Shown: piece after piece, positions 8,563 through 16,364 of the stretch
Layout: each line of letters begins with the position of its first letter
Numbering within the stretch: position 1 is the stretch's first letter
Source: CAVTGO01 sp963734275
GTDB taxonomy: Bacteria; Actinomycetota; UBA4738; HRBIN12
Direction of reading: 5' to 3'
Assembly: GCA_963734275.1 (NCBI GenBank)
Contig: CAVTGO010000008.1
Location: 36,743 to 100,742 of the forward strand
Length of the DNA: 64,000 nt
Position numbers and translations under genes: made by a program
The notes under the pieces: generated by a model
Seen by the model: the letters and a program-made list of their open reading frames with translations, nothing else
What the model was told of the DNA's origin: nothing
Databases searched by the model: none

Positions 8563-8922
8563 ATGAAGTACATGCTGCTGATCCATCAGGGCGACGCCCC
8601 GACTCCACGGTCGCCCGACGCGTGGGCGAGCCTTTCGGAGGACGAGCAGAAGGCCGTCTACGCCGACTACCAGGCGATCAACGAGACCCCCGGCGTCAGC
8701 CCCGGCCTCCGGCTGGACGCCCCCGAGACGGCAACCACCGTGCGGGTGCAGGACGGCAAGACGCTGACCACCGACGGCCCGTTCGTCGAGATCAAGGAGG
8801 CGATCGGCGGCTACCTCCTGTTCGAGGCCGACGACCTCGACACCGCGATCGAGCTGGCCGCGCGGATCCCGGCGTCGCGCCTGGGCGGCGCGGTCGAGGT
8901 GCGTCCGATCGTGGAGTGGTAG
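8563..8922 (+). CDS. YCII-related DGPF-motif protein
   Basis: 119 residues starting at the ATG 8563, which sits behind a strong AAGGAGGAGGAG. A TTG 30 bases upstream is in frame but lacks such a site. The fold is the ferredoxin-like YCII domain: MKYMLLIHQGD at the start, then TTDGPFVEIKEAIGGYLLFEADDLDTA, which contains the DGPF tetrapeptide that names the group. DGPF proteins are the standard genomic partners of ECF42 sigma factors, and here the sigma gene overlaps the end of this one. Their molecular role is unknown. A sensor or accessory role for the sigma factor has been proposed from context only. Confidence 0.88.
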   Translation: MKYMLLIHQGDAPTPRSPDAWASLSEDEQKAVYADYQAINETPGVSPGLRLDAPETATTVRVQDGKTLTTDGPFVEIKEAIGGYLLFEADDLDTAIELAARIPASRLGGAVEVRPIVEW

Positions 8923-10109
8923 CGACGCTCGAGCAGGTCTTCCGCGAACAGTGGGGACGTGTCCTCGCCGCGCTGATCGGCTTCCTCGGCGACTTCGACC
9001 TCGCCGAGGAAGCCGCGCAGGAGGCCTTCGCGATCGCCGCGGAGCGCTGGCCGCGCGACGGAGCTCCCGCCAACCCGGGTGCCTGGCTGCTGACGACGGC
9101 GCGCAACCGAGCCATCAACCGCATCCGCCGTGATCGCACGCTGGTCGCGAAGACCCGCTTGCTCCAGGTGACCGCGACGGCGGAGGACCGGATGGACGAG
9201 ACGACATTTCCGGACGAGCGGCTCGAGCTCATCTTCACCTGCTGCCATCCGGCACTCGCCACCGACGCGCAGGTCGCGCTCACCCTGCGGACGCTCGGCG
9301 GCCTGACCACCGGCGAGATCGCTCGCGCGTTCCTGGTCCCCGAGCCGACGATGGCGCAAAGGCTGGTGCGAGCGAAGCGCAAGATCAAGGCCGCCGGGAT
9401 CCCGTTCCGGGTGCCTCCCGACCACCTGCTACCCGACCGGCTCGCCGCCGCGCTCGCCGTCGTCTACCTGATCTTCAACGAGGGCTACGGCGGCCGCGGC
9501 GAGCTTGCGGCCGAGGCGCTCCTGCTCGGGCGGGCGCTCGCCGAGCTGATGCCCGACGAGCCGGAGGTGCACGGACTGTTGGCGATGATGCTGCTGCACG
9601 ACGCCCGCCGCGAGGCGCGGTTCCGGGGCGACGACCTCGTCGTGCTCGCCGACCAGGACCCCTCGCTCTGGGACACGGCGCAGATCGCCGACGGGAGGGC
9701 GGCGCTCGACCGGGCCCTCGCTCTGCATGGCCGCGGTCCCTACGTCGTGCAGGCGGCGATCGCATCGCTGCATGCCGACGAGTCGCGCGACTGGCCCCAG
9801 ATCGCCGCCCTCTACGGCGAGCTGTCCCGTTTGACCGATTCGCCGGTCGTCGAGCTGAGCAGGGCCATCGCGGTCGCCGAGGCGCGGGGTCCCGAGGCGG
9901 GGCTCGACATCGTCGATCGCCTCGCCCTCGATGACTACCGCTACCTGCACTCGACGCGGGGCGAACTGCTGCGCCGGCTCGGTCGCATCGCGGAGGCCCG
10001 CGATGCCTACCGCCGGGCGCTGGCGTTGGTCCACGGCGACGCCGAGCGCCGATTGGTCCAGCAGCGACTGGCGGAGCTCGACAAGGCGACCGACCCCGCC
10101 GGGCGATGA
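8916..10109 (+). CDS. RNA polymerase ECF42 sigma factor with C-terminal TPR-like extension
   Basis: 397 residues from the GTG at 8916, which overlaps the stop of the DGPF gene. Sigma region 2 is at the N-terminus (VFREQWGRVLAALIGFLGDFDLAEEAAQEAFAIA) with the core-binding GAWLLTTARNRAINRIRR. Region 4 is about residues 100-165 (LTLRTLGGLTTGEIARAFLVPEPTMAQRLVRAKRKI). The unusually long remaining 230 residues are helical repeats (GRGELAAEALLLGRALAEL, LHGRGPYVVQAAIASLH), the tetratricopeptide-like extension that defines ECF42. There is no anti-sigma gene nearby, as expected, because ECF42 proteins are thought to be controlled through this extension. Confidence 0.9.
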   Translation: MVATLEQVFREQWGRVLAALIGFLGDFDLAEEAAQEAFAIAAERWPRDGAPANPGAWLLTTARNRAINRIRRDRTLVAKTRLLQVTATAEDRMDETTFPDERLELIFTCCHPALATDAQVALTLRTLGGLTTGEIARAFLVPEPTMAQRLVRAKRKIKAAGIPFRVPPDHLLPDRLAAALAVVYLIFNEGYGGRGELAAEALLLGRALAELMPDEPEVHGLLAMMLLHDARREARFRGDDLVVLADQDPSLWDTAQIADGRAALDRALALHGRGPYVVQAAIASLHADESRDWPQIAALYGELSRLTDSPVVELSRAIAVAEARGPEAGLDIVDRLALDDYRYLHSTRGELLRRLGRIAEARDAYRRALALVHGDAERRLVQQRLAELDKATDPAGR

Positions 10110-10202
10110 CGGCTCGATGGTGGAGGTGGCGGGGACGATATTCGAACCGCCCGGATCTGGCGCAACTCGGGTCGATCTGGGGGGGATCGATGACTCGGAC
10201 CG

Positions 10203-10649
10203 CTACCTGGTCACCTTCCACGCGTCCGGTCCCTCGTCGACGACGGTCCGGCCATGACGCTCGGTGAGGGCCCGCCGGAGGAGCGGGTTCCACGCTTCGA
10301 AACCGTTCGCGAATCGCGACTCCCCCGCCACGGTCTCGATAACCAGGATGTCCCTCACGGTCAACTTCTTCACGTGCGAGACTCGGGTGATATCCGTAAG
10401 CGGGAAATCGACCATCGGGGGGCGTTCCTTGCGACGCCTCTCCAGCTGTTCGGCCAGCGCTCCGGCAAGCAACCCGCCGACCGCACGAGCCTGAGTCGGA
10501 TCGAATCGCTGATCCATGAACAGCACCCGGTCGTTGGTGAGGTGCGCGTGGCCGCGCTTGTTCTTGAGCGGACCACCGGATATGAGCACCGTGGCCTGGT
10601 CATGTAGGAGATCTTCCGGAGTTCCCGACTGGAAGGCTTGCTCGTCCAT
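10203..10649 (-). CDS. Hypothetical protein, possible GRAM/PH-like domain
   Basis: 148 residues from the ATG at 10649. An in-frame start 42 bases further up would add a basic, poorly conserved-looking stretch and was not used. The middle reads VLISGGPLKNKRGHAHLTNDRVLFMDQRFD followed by a helical ARAVGGLLAGALAEQLERRRKERP and VDFPLTDITRVSHVKKLTVRDILVIETVAG. This alternation of a beta-sheet that reports an LTNDRVLF strand and a later FPLTDITRV strand resembles bacterial PH/GRAM-type proteins. That is a fold impression, not a firm family match. No signal peptide is visible. It stands alone, convergent with the sigma factor gene. Confidence 0.55.
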   Translation of the reverse strand: MDEQAFQSGTPEDLLHDQATVLISGGPLKNKRGHAHLTNDRVLFMDQRFDPTQARAVGGLLAGALAEQLERRRKERPPMVDFPLTDITRVSHVKKLTVRDILVIETVAGESRFANGFEAWNPLLRRALTERHGRTVVDEGPDAWKVTR

Positions 10650-10754
10650 GTCGACAGATGGTACTCGCCAGGAAGGCGTCGAGCCTCGCACATCGGACCT
10701 TCATCGCGCTGATCGCTGACTCGGTCAAGTCGGCGCTCAGTCGCGCGAGAGATG

Positions 10755-11104
10755 TGGAGGTGGGGGGATTCGAACCCCCGTCCCAGGACGACCGACCAGG
10801 GCTTCTCCGGGCGCAGCCGGTGGGTAGATCTCGCCTCGAGGCTCCCACCGGCGGAGGACCTCTCGGCCAGCCCGGGTGCGATGTCCGGCGGCGGCCCCCG
10901 GACGGAACCGCCTCCGTAAGCCTGCTCACGACGCCCGACCCCGGGGAGCAGGCACCCCCGGGCGGACGGCTACCTAGCTAACTAGGCAGCGAGCGCGTAT
11001 TCAGTATCGGCGCTTGTGTTGTCCCGGCTTTTAACGAGGCATCCGGGGACCTCGGCCCGCTTCCCCTGGACGGGATCCGCCCAGGTCGAAGCCAGTACAC
11101 CCCC
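10755..11104 (-). ncRNA. ssrA: Transfer-messenger RNA
   Basis: About 350 nt on the minus strand. The 5' end GGGGGTG pairs over seven base pairs (one G-U) with CACCTCC near the 3' end, next to the T-arm GGGGGTTCGAATCCCCC, forming the tRNA-like domain. CCA is not encoded after the discriminator A. The tag reading frame in the middle (about 10,975-11,015) reads DNTSADTEYALAA followed by TAG, with the canonical ALAA end recognised by ClpXP. The exact resume codon (GAC or the following AAC) is not certain. The partner smpB lies about 0.7 kb upstream on the same strand, beyond one lipoprotein gene. Confidence 0.93.
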
Positions 11105-11122
11105 ATATGCAGTTGTCCGACC

Positions 11123-11144
11123 AGTATACGGTCGGGCCCGACCG
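11123..11144 (-). promoter_or_regulatory. Putative ssrA promoter -10 abutted by a 16-bp palindrome
   Basis: On the minus strand TATACT (11128-11123) lies about 19 bases before the mature tmRNA 5' end, leaving a short leader for RNase P removal. Directly upstream is the perfect palindrome CGGTCGGGCCCGACCG (11129-11144), which begins one base after the lipoprotein stop codon. It may end lipoprotein transcription, act as an operator in the promoter spacer, or both. No good -35 hexamer is seen. Confidence 0.4.
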
Positions 11145-11145
11145 G

Positions 11146-11715
11146 CTAGATCCCGGTCGTCGCGGCGACGTCCTCACAAGCCGGCTCGCCCTGGACCGCC
11201 TCGGACAGCTCGGGGGTCTCGAGCTCCGAGAGCGAGTCGCCGATGCCGCCGAGCGAGGACTGGATCGCGACGCCGATCTCGTTCAACTCGGTCGCGAACG
11301 CCTGCGGGTCATCGGTCGAGAGCGCCTCGACCTGCGTCTGGGCGTCTTCCAGGACGGTCTTGGCGTCCTGGAACGACCCGTTGACGGCGGCCACGAGGGC
11401 CTCGGCGTCGTCCACGTCGGGGACGCCGGCGGCGTCAACGTCGGCGATCAGCGTGTCCGTCGCCCCGATCACCTGGCCGAGGTAGTCGACGACCGAGGCC
11501 TTCTGGTCCTCCAGCGGGGCCGCCGGATCGAGGCCGGTCGTGAAGTCCGTGGTGAGCGTCTGCACGCTCGTGAGGTACGTCTGGAGGCCGCCGCACAGGC
11601 CCTGCGCGTAGGCCTCGGGCGAGACGGAGTCCCCGCCGCCCCCATCGCTCGAGCACGCGACGAGCGCGAAGACGGACGCGACGAGCGCGGCGAGCAGCTT
11701 CGAGCGGGTCTTCAC
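11146..11715 (-). CDS. Putative lipoprotein of unknown function
   Basis: 189 residues from the GTG at 11715. The N-terminus is a lipoprotein signal (MKTRSKLLAALVASVFALVAC) with lipobox LVAC, so Cys21 should be lipidated and the protein tethered outside the membrane. The mature part starts with a Gly/Ser/Asp-rich linker and then a helical, acidic region (TLTTDFTTGLDPAAPLEDQKASVVDYLG and similar) without recognisable catalytic motifs. Only two cysteines are in the mature domain (near residues 41 and 180). They could form a disulfide. It lies between ssrA and smpB on the same strand, but the sequence gives no functional link to trans-translation. Confidence 0.75.
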   Translation of the reverse strand: MKTRSKLLAALVASVFALVACSSDGGGGDSVSPEAYAQGLCGGLQTYLTSVQTLTTDFTTGLDPAAPLEDQKASVVDYLGQVIGATDTLIADVDAAGVPDVDDAEALVAAVNGSFQDAKTVLEDAQTQVEALSTDDPQAFATELNEIGVAIQSSLGGIGDSLSELETPELSEAVQGEPACEDVAATTGI

Positions 11716-11769
11716 GATCGGCTACCTCCCCTTCGGCCGGGCTCGGCCGTCGCGCAAGGATACCGTCCC

Positions 11770-12246
11770 CTAGCGCCGCCTCCCGGCAGCCCGGCGCATC
11801 TCGCGTTCGTGCTCACGCTCGGCGATCGCCTGGCGCTTCTCGAACTGCCGCTTGCCTCGCGCGAGCGCCAGCTCCATCTTCGCGAGTCCGTGCGAGAAGT
11901 AGACGCGGAGGGGCACGAGCGCCAGCCCCTTCTCGGCCGTCTGGCCGACCAGACGCTCGATCTCCCGGCGGTGGAGCAACAGCTTGCGGGGCCTGACGGG
12001 GTCCAGCCGCGACGCACCCATCGCCTGCTCGTACGGCGGGATGTGGAACCCCTCGATCCACACCTCGCCGTCGCGGATCCGCGCGAACGCCTCCGACAGG
12101 GAGCCGTGCCCTCCGCGCAGCGATTTCACCTCGGCCCCGTTCAGCACGAGCCCGGCTTCGAACCGCTCCAGGATCTCGTAGTCGTGGCGGGCCTTGCGGT
12201 TGGAGGCGACGGTCTTCTGGCCCTCGGGGTCGGACTTCGGGCTCAT
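11770..12246 (-). CDS. smpB: SsrA-binding protein SmpB
   Basis: 158 residues. The OB-fold RNA-binding protein escorts tmRNA into stalled ribosomes. Clear family blocks are VASNRKARHDYEILERFEAG, GLVLNGAEVKSLRGG, IEGFHIPPYEQAM, RKLLLHRREIERL and LVPLRVYF. The basic C-terminal tail (EKRQAIAEREHEREMRRAAGRRR) is the part that inserts as a helix into the mRNA channel. The ATG follows the ftsX stop by four bases, giving an ftsE-ftsX-smpB operon as in many actinobacteria. ssrA itself is 0.7 kb downstream. Confidence 0.95.
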   Translation of the reverse strand: MSPKSDPEGQKTVASNRKARHDYEILERFEAGLVLNGAEVKSLRGGHGSLSEAFARIRDGEVWIEGFHIPPYEQAMGASRLDPVRPRKLLLHRREIERLVGQTAEKGLALVPLRVYFSHGLAKMELALARGKRQFEKRQAIAEREHEREMRRAAGRRR

Positions 12247-12250
12247 GGCC

Positions 12251-13147
12251 CTACACGTCGAGGAAGCGGCGCATCCCGACGAGCCCCGCGAGCAGCGACA
12301 CGGCGGCGGCCGCCACGATGAGCCACGGGATCAAGGCGACCACGTCGGCGTTGGTCACCCACGGCACGAACGTCACGGTCCCGTACAGCGGGTTGATGAA
12401 GGCCACCTTCATCCCGAACAGGAACAAGATGGCGGCGGCCGCGCCGATCAGGCTCTCGAACAAGCCCTCGACCAGGAATGGGATCCGGATGCGCCAGTTC
12501 GTGGCCCCCACGAGTTTCATGATGCCGATCTCCTTGCGCCGCGCGAACAGCCCCATCCGCACGGTGTTCGCGATCAAGATCGCGGCCGAGATCAGCATCA
12601 CGAACGAGACCAGCAGCACGCCGACGCGGAACACGCGCGTCACCGAGAACAGCCGGTCCAGGAACTGGCTCTGATCGACGATCCGGTCGACCCCGGGGGC
12701 GGCGCATCTGCCCTGCCGGTCGCACCCGAGCACGGCCGCGACCTGCGCGTACTGCTCGGGGTCGCTGAGCTTGACGCGGAGAGACGCCGGCAGCGCGTCG
12801 CAGTCCACGTTGTCCACCAGGGCCTCCTGGCCGGCGAAGAGCTCCCCGAACCGCTCGCAGGCCTCCTCCTTGCTCTCGAAGTCCACGCTTTCGACGACGG
12901 GGATCTCCGTGAGCGTGGTCGTCAGCGAGGCCACGGTGTCGGGGTTCACCGGGTCCGAGAGGTAGACGGCCACCTCGACGTTGCCGGTGGTGGCCTCGAT
13001 CAACAGGTTCACCTGACGGCTGATCAGGAGCGCCAGGCCGAACAGGAGCAGGGCGATGAAGGTGGTGGAGATCGCGGCGAACGCCACGAGGCCGTTCCGC
13101 CGCAGCCCCGAGGTGGTCTCACGGAACAGGTACTCGAACCGCGCCAC
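12251..13147 (-). CDS. ftsX: Cell-division ABC transporter permease FtsX
   Basis: 298 residues from the GTG at 13147, which shares one base with the ftsE stop (TAGTG). The topology is that of FtsX: one transmembrane segment after a short cytosolic N-terminus (GLVAFAAISTTFIALLLFGLALLI), an extracellular domain of about 130 residues (residues 50-165) that in other bacteria contacts peptidoglycan hydrolases, and three further membrane segments. The region between segments 2 and 3 holds RRKEIGIMKLVGATNWRIR, the FtsE-coupling helix. The extracellular domain has four cysteines (CERFGE, NVDCDALP, LGCDRQGRCAAPG), enough for two disulfides. Confidence 0.92.
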   Translation of the reverse strand: MARFEYLFRETTSGLRRNGLVAFAAISTTFIALLLFGLALLISRQVNLLIEATTGNVEVAVYLSDPVNPDTVASLTTTLTEIPVVESVDFESKEEACERFGELFAGQEALVDNVDCDALPASLRVKLSDPEQYAQVAAVLGCDRQGRCAAPGVDRIVDQSQFLDRLFSVTRVFRVGVLLVSFVMLISAAILIANTVRMGLFARRKEIGIMKLVGATNWRIRIPFLVEGLFESLIGAAAAILFLFGMKVAFINPLYGTVTFVPWVTNADVVALIPWLIVAAAAVSLLAGLVGMRRFLDV

Positions 13148-13824
13148 TAGCTGTAGACCCCGCGGGCCTGGTCGCGGATGACCCTGCCCTTGTCCAGCTC
13201 GATCACCCGGCGGCGCATCGCGTCCACGATGGCCTGGTCGTGCGTGGCCATGACCACGGTCGTCCCGATCCGGTTGACCTTGTCGAGCAGCCGCATGATC
13301 TCGACCGAGGTGCTGGGGTCCAGGTTCCCGGTGGGCTCGTCGGCCAGCAGGACAAGCGGGCGGTTCACACACGCACGGGCGATGGACACGCGCTGTTGCT
13401 CGCCACCCGAGAGCTCGTCGGGGTAGTTGTTCAGCTTGTCGCCCAGGCCGACGAGGTCGAGGATCTCGGGCACCCGTTGGTCGATGACGTGCTTGGGCTT
13501 GCCGATCACCTCGAGCGCGAACGCCACGTTCTCGAACACCGTCTTGTCCGTGAGCAGCTTGAAGTCCTGGAACACGGTGCCGATGTTCCGGCGCAGGTGC
13601 GGGGTCTTCCAGGCGGTGAGCTTCGCGAGGTTCTTGCCCGCGACGTAGATGTCGCCCTTCGTCGCGTCCTCTTCCTTGAGCAGGAGCCGGATGAACGTGC
13701 TCTTGCCCGAACCGGACTGGCCGACGATGAAGACGAACTCACCCTTCTCGACCTCGACCGTCACGTCCTCGAGCGCGGTCGTGCCGTTGCGGTAGACCAT
13801 CGTGACGTGCTGAAGACTGATCAT
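13147..13824 (-). CDS. ftsE: Cell-division ATP-binding protein FtsE
   Basis: 225 residues, standard FtsE length. The Walker A is GQSGSGKS (about residues 35-42), the Q-loop is GTVFQDFKLL, the ABC signature is LSGGEQQRVSIARA, the Walker B is LLADEPTGNLDP, and the switch histidine is in MATHDQ. FtsE with FtsX forms the complex that couples ATP hydrolysis to cell-wall hydrolase activation at the division site. First gene of ftsE-ftsX-smpB. Its upstream neighbour is divergent, leaving about 97 bp for a promoter. Confidence 0.95.
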   Translation of the reverse strand: MISLQHVTMVYRNGTTALEDVTVEVEKGEFVFIVGQSGSGKSTFIRLLLKEEDATKGDIYVAGKNLAKLTAWKTPHLRRNIGTVFQDFKLLTDKTVFENVAFALEVIGKPKHVIDQRVPEILDLVGLGDKLNNYPDELSGGEQQRVSIARACVNRPLVLLADEPTGNLDPSTSVEIMRLLDKVNRIGTTVVMATHDQAIVDAMRRRVIELDKGRVIRDQARGVYS

Positions 13825-13921
13825 GCTCAGGGATCCCGAGGGAAGGAGGGGTGAACCGCGCGGAGTCTAGCAGACGCCCTACGGCAACGGAACGAAGGCC
13901 GCACGGGTAGCCTCTGGCCCG

Positions 13922-16357
13922 ATGGACACGGCCATCCGGGCACCCTCGCAGCCGGCGGCCGACCGGCAGACCCCCGGCATCTCGCGCGCTCGTCGGTTCC
14001 TCGCGGCGGCCGCGGGTCCCGCCCTGATCGTCGTCGCCGTCCTGATCGCCCTCCGCGGGTTCGCCTTCCTGCCGCGGCTGTCGAACCAGCACGCCGACCT
14101 CCTGTCCCAGTGGCTCCCGCGCTCCTGCTTCCTCGGGCGCTCGCTGGGGCAAGGCCACGTCCCGCTCTGGAACCCGTTCGAGCTGGCCGGCACCCCGTTC
14201 GCCGCGGACCCGCAGTCGGGGTGGCTCTCCCTGCCGACGATGCTGCTGTCTCGGGTCCTCGGGTGCGGCGCGGGCCTGCGGGCGCTGATCGTGATCAACC
14301 CGATCCTCGCCGGTCTCGGTCTCCGCTGGTTCCTGCGAAAGGAGGGTCTCGGGCGGATCGCGGCGACCGCCGGGGGGCTGTCGATCGCGATGGCGATGGC
14401 CGCCTCCACCGTGGCGATCAGTTTGCCGTTCTCGGGCACGCTGGCCTGGACCCCGCTCGTCCTCGTCGGGGCGTCCGGGTACTTCGGGACCCGCGGCTGG
14501 GGCCGGCTCGCCTGGCTGGCCCTCGCGGCGCTGGCGTGGGGTCAGGTGGCCACCGCGCACCTCTCGCACGGGCTCGTGATGTGCACCGGGCTCGCCGCCG
14601 CCTACGTCGTGGCGCGCTCGATCCGCGACGTGCGCCGGAGCGAGCTCGAGGCCCGCAGCGCGCTCCTGCTCTCGGTGGGGTTCTTCGCGTTCCTCCCGCT
14701 CGCGAACCTCGCGATCCTCGTTCCCCGGTTCGCGCTGATCGAGCGCTCCAGCCTGCGGGCGGGCTACGGGGTCCTCGAGGGCACCCTTCCCCGGATCGCC
14801 GGGGTGCAGGACCGCCCGATCCCGACGACCGGCGTGTGGAGCGCGTGGCCGCTCGCGCTCGCGTCCACGCCTGGCGCGTACCTCGGGGCCGTCACGCTGC
14901 TCGCGATCCCGCTCGCCCTGCGCGATCGCGCCCGCCGGTACCTGGTGCTCGCCTTCGCCGGGGCCGGGGTCATCGCGTACCTCCTCACGCTCTCGCTCCT
15001 GGTCGGCGCCGGGTGGTTCCGTGCGCTCGTGCTGCGGCTCCCCTTCGGCGACGTGTACCTCCACAACCCCTCGCGCCTCCGCTACCTCGCCCTGCTCGTC
15101 GTGCCGGTGCTCGGAGCCGTCGGGATCCACGGATTGCTCGAGGACCGTCCCCCGCTCCGGACGACCCTTCGGTGGTTCGCGGCCGGCGTGGGCGTGTTCC
15201 TCGTCTTCCCGCTCGTCGCAGGCGCGAACCCGGGGCGGCTCGTTATCTTCGCGGTGGGCTGCGCCGCAACGATCGGCGTCGTGTGGGCCCTGGCGCACCA
15301 TCGTCGGTGGGCGCCGGCCGCCCTCGTCGGCGTGCTCACCGCCGAGCTCGTCGTCGGGGCCCTGTGGTCCTCGGCCTACGGGGGCGGCACCGTCTTCTAC
15401 GGCCTCGAGGGGAAGGATCACCCGACCTTGGTCTGGGGCGCCCTGCGCTGGCCGACCGCGGACCTCGAGGGCTACCTGCGACCCGGACCGATCGCGGTGG
15501 CGCTGTCGCGGGATGGCGAGGGCCGGTACCTCGCGTGGGTGCCGCCCGGCGCCTACTTCAACAAGGGGTACCTGTTCACGCAGGACCCGGCGGACTGGCC
15601 CGCGATGCTGCTCGGTCGGGCGGTGCTGTTCGAGGTCCCCGACGCGATCGGCGTCTCGCCGATCCAACTCCCGCGCTACTGGTCGTACATCCGCGCCACG
15701 AACCGACTGCCCGTCTTCTACAACGCTTCGGTGATCCAGGTCCCCTCGCCCGAGGACGTCCGGCTGCTCGGGATCCGGTACCTCCTCACGCACGAGTCGC
15801 AGCCGCTGCCCCCGGGCATCGCCGGCGAGGAGGTCGCGCGCGACGGCGGCTACCTCCTGCACCGGCTCGAGGGCAGCGGGGACCGGGTCTCGGTGGTGCC
15901 GGCGTGGACGGTCGTGTCGGACGATGCCGCCGCGCTCGAGGCGGTCCTCGAACCCGGCTTCGACCCCGCCGATGGCGCCGTCGTCGAGAGCGATCCGGGG
16001 ATCGATCCGGTGCTGGGGGCTGCCGTCGGCATCGCGACCTACCAGGAGTCGGGTCCCGAGGACGTCCTGATCGGCGTCGAGGCGACCGCGCCGTCGCTCG
16101 TGCTCGTCCGCAACTCGTGGGACGAGGGATGGAGCGCCACGGTGGACGGGCGCCCGGCGCCGGTCCTTCCAGCCGACGCGTTCGTGCAGGCCGTCCCGGT
16201 GGCGGCCGGAAGCCACGAGGTGCGGCTCCGCTACCGCGAGCCGTCGATCGCTCGAGGGCTCGCCCTGTCGGCGCTGGCCTGGATGGGGTTCGGGGGAGCA
16301 CTCGCGTGGGCCCTGGTCAGCGGTCGCCGGGCTCGGGATCCGGGCGCTCCGCCGTGA
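13922..16357 (+). CDS. YfhO-like polytopic membrane protein (putative GT-C type glycosyltransferase)
   Basis: 811 residues with about a dozen hydrophobic segments in the first 490 residues and a soluble C-terminal domain closed by one more membrane segment (GLALSALAWMGFGGALAWALV). The start of the protein shows the YfhO family pattern: QHADLLSQWLPR near residue 50, then GHVPLWNPFELAGTPFAADPQSG, an aspartate-containing first loop as in GT-C enzymes using polyprenyl-phosphate sugars. The C-terminal domain (NSWDEGWSATVDGRPAPV, HEVRLRYREPS) is also family-typical. YfhO of Bacillus glycosylates teichoic acid. The acceptor here is unknown. No Shine-Dalgarno: TAGCCT eight bases before the ATG suggests a leaderless transcript. 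Confidence 0.8.
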   Translation: MDTAIRAPSQPAADRQTPGISRARRFLAAAAGPALIVVAVLIALRGFAFLPRLSNQHADLLSQWLPRSCFLGRSLGQGHVPLWNPFELAGTPFAADPQSGWLSLPTMLLSRVLGCGAGLRALIVINPILAGLGLRWFLRKEGLGRIAATAGGLSIAMAMAASTVAISLPFSGTLAWTPLVLVGASGYFGTRGWGRLAWLALAALAWGQVATAHLSHGLVMCTGLAAAYVVARSIRDVRRSELEARSALLLSVGFFAFLPLANLAILVPRFALIERSSLRAGYGVLEGTLPRIAGVQDRPIPTTGVWSAWPLALASTPGAYLGAVTLLAIPLALRDRARRYLVLAFAGAGVIAYLLTLSLLVGAGWFRALVLRLPFGDVYLHNPSRLRYLALLVVPVLGAVGIHGLLEDRPPLRTTLRWFAAGVGVFLVFPLVAGANPGRLVIFAVGCAATIGVVWALAHHRRWAPAALVGVLTAELVVGALWSSAYGGGTVFYGLEGKDHPTLVWGALRWPTADLEGYLRPGPIAVALSRDGEGRYLAWVPPGAYFNKGYLFTQDPADWPAMLLGRAVLFEVPDAIGVSPIQLPRYWSYIRATNRLPVFYNASVIQVPSPEDVRLLGIRYLLTHESQPLPPGIAGEEVARDGGYLLHRLEGSGDRVSVVPAWTVVSDDAAALEAVLEPGFDPADGAVVESDPGIDPVLGAAVGIATYQESGPEDVLIGVEATAPSLVLVRNSWDEGWSATVDGRPAPVLPADAFVQAVPVAAGSHEVRLRYREPSIARGLALSALAWMGFGGALAWALVSGRRARDPGAPP

Positions 16358-16364
16358 CCGCGCC

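Noticed and set aside
10120..10175. tRNA-like T-arm sequence (ATATTCGAACCGCCCG)
   Set aside because: No acceptor or anticodon arm can be folded around it. The true tRNA-like domain nearby belongs to tmRNA at 10,755.
13739..16216. 825-codon open frame on the minus strand
   Set aside because: Antisense shadow of the YfhO-like gene. The composition is dominated by Arg, Glu, Pro and Gly with no domain features.
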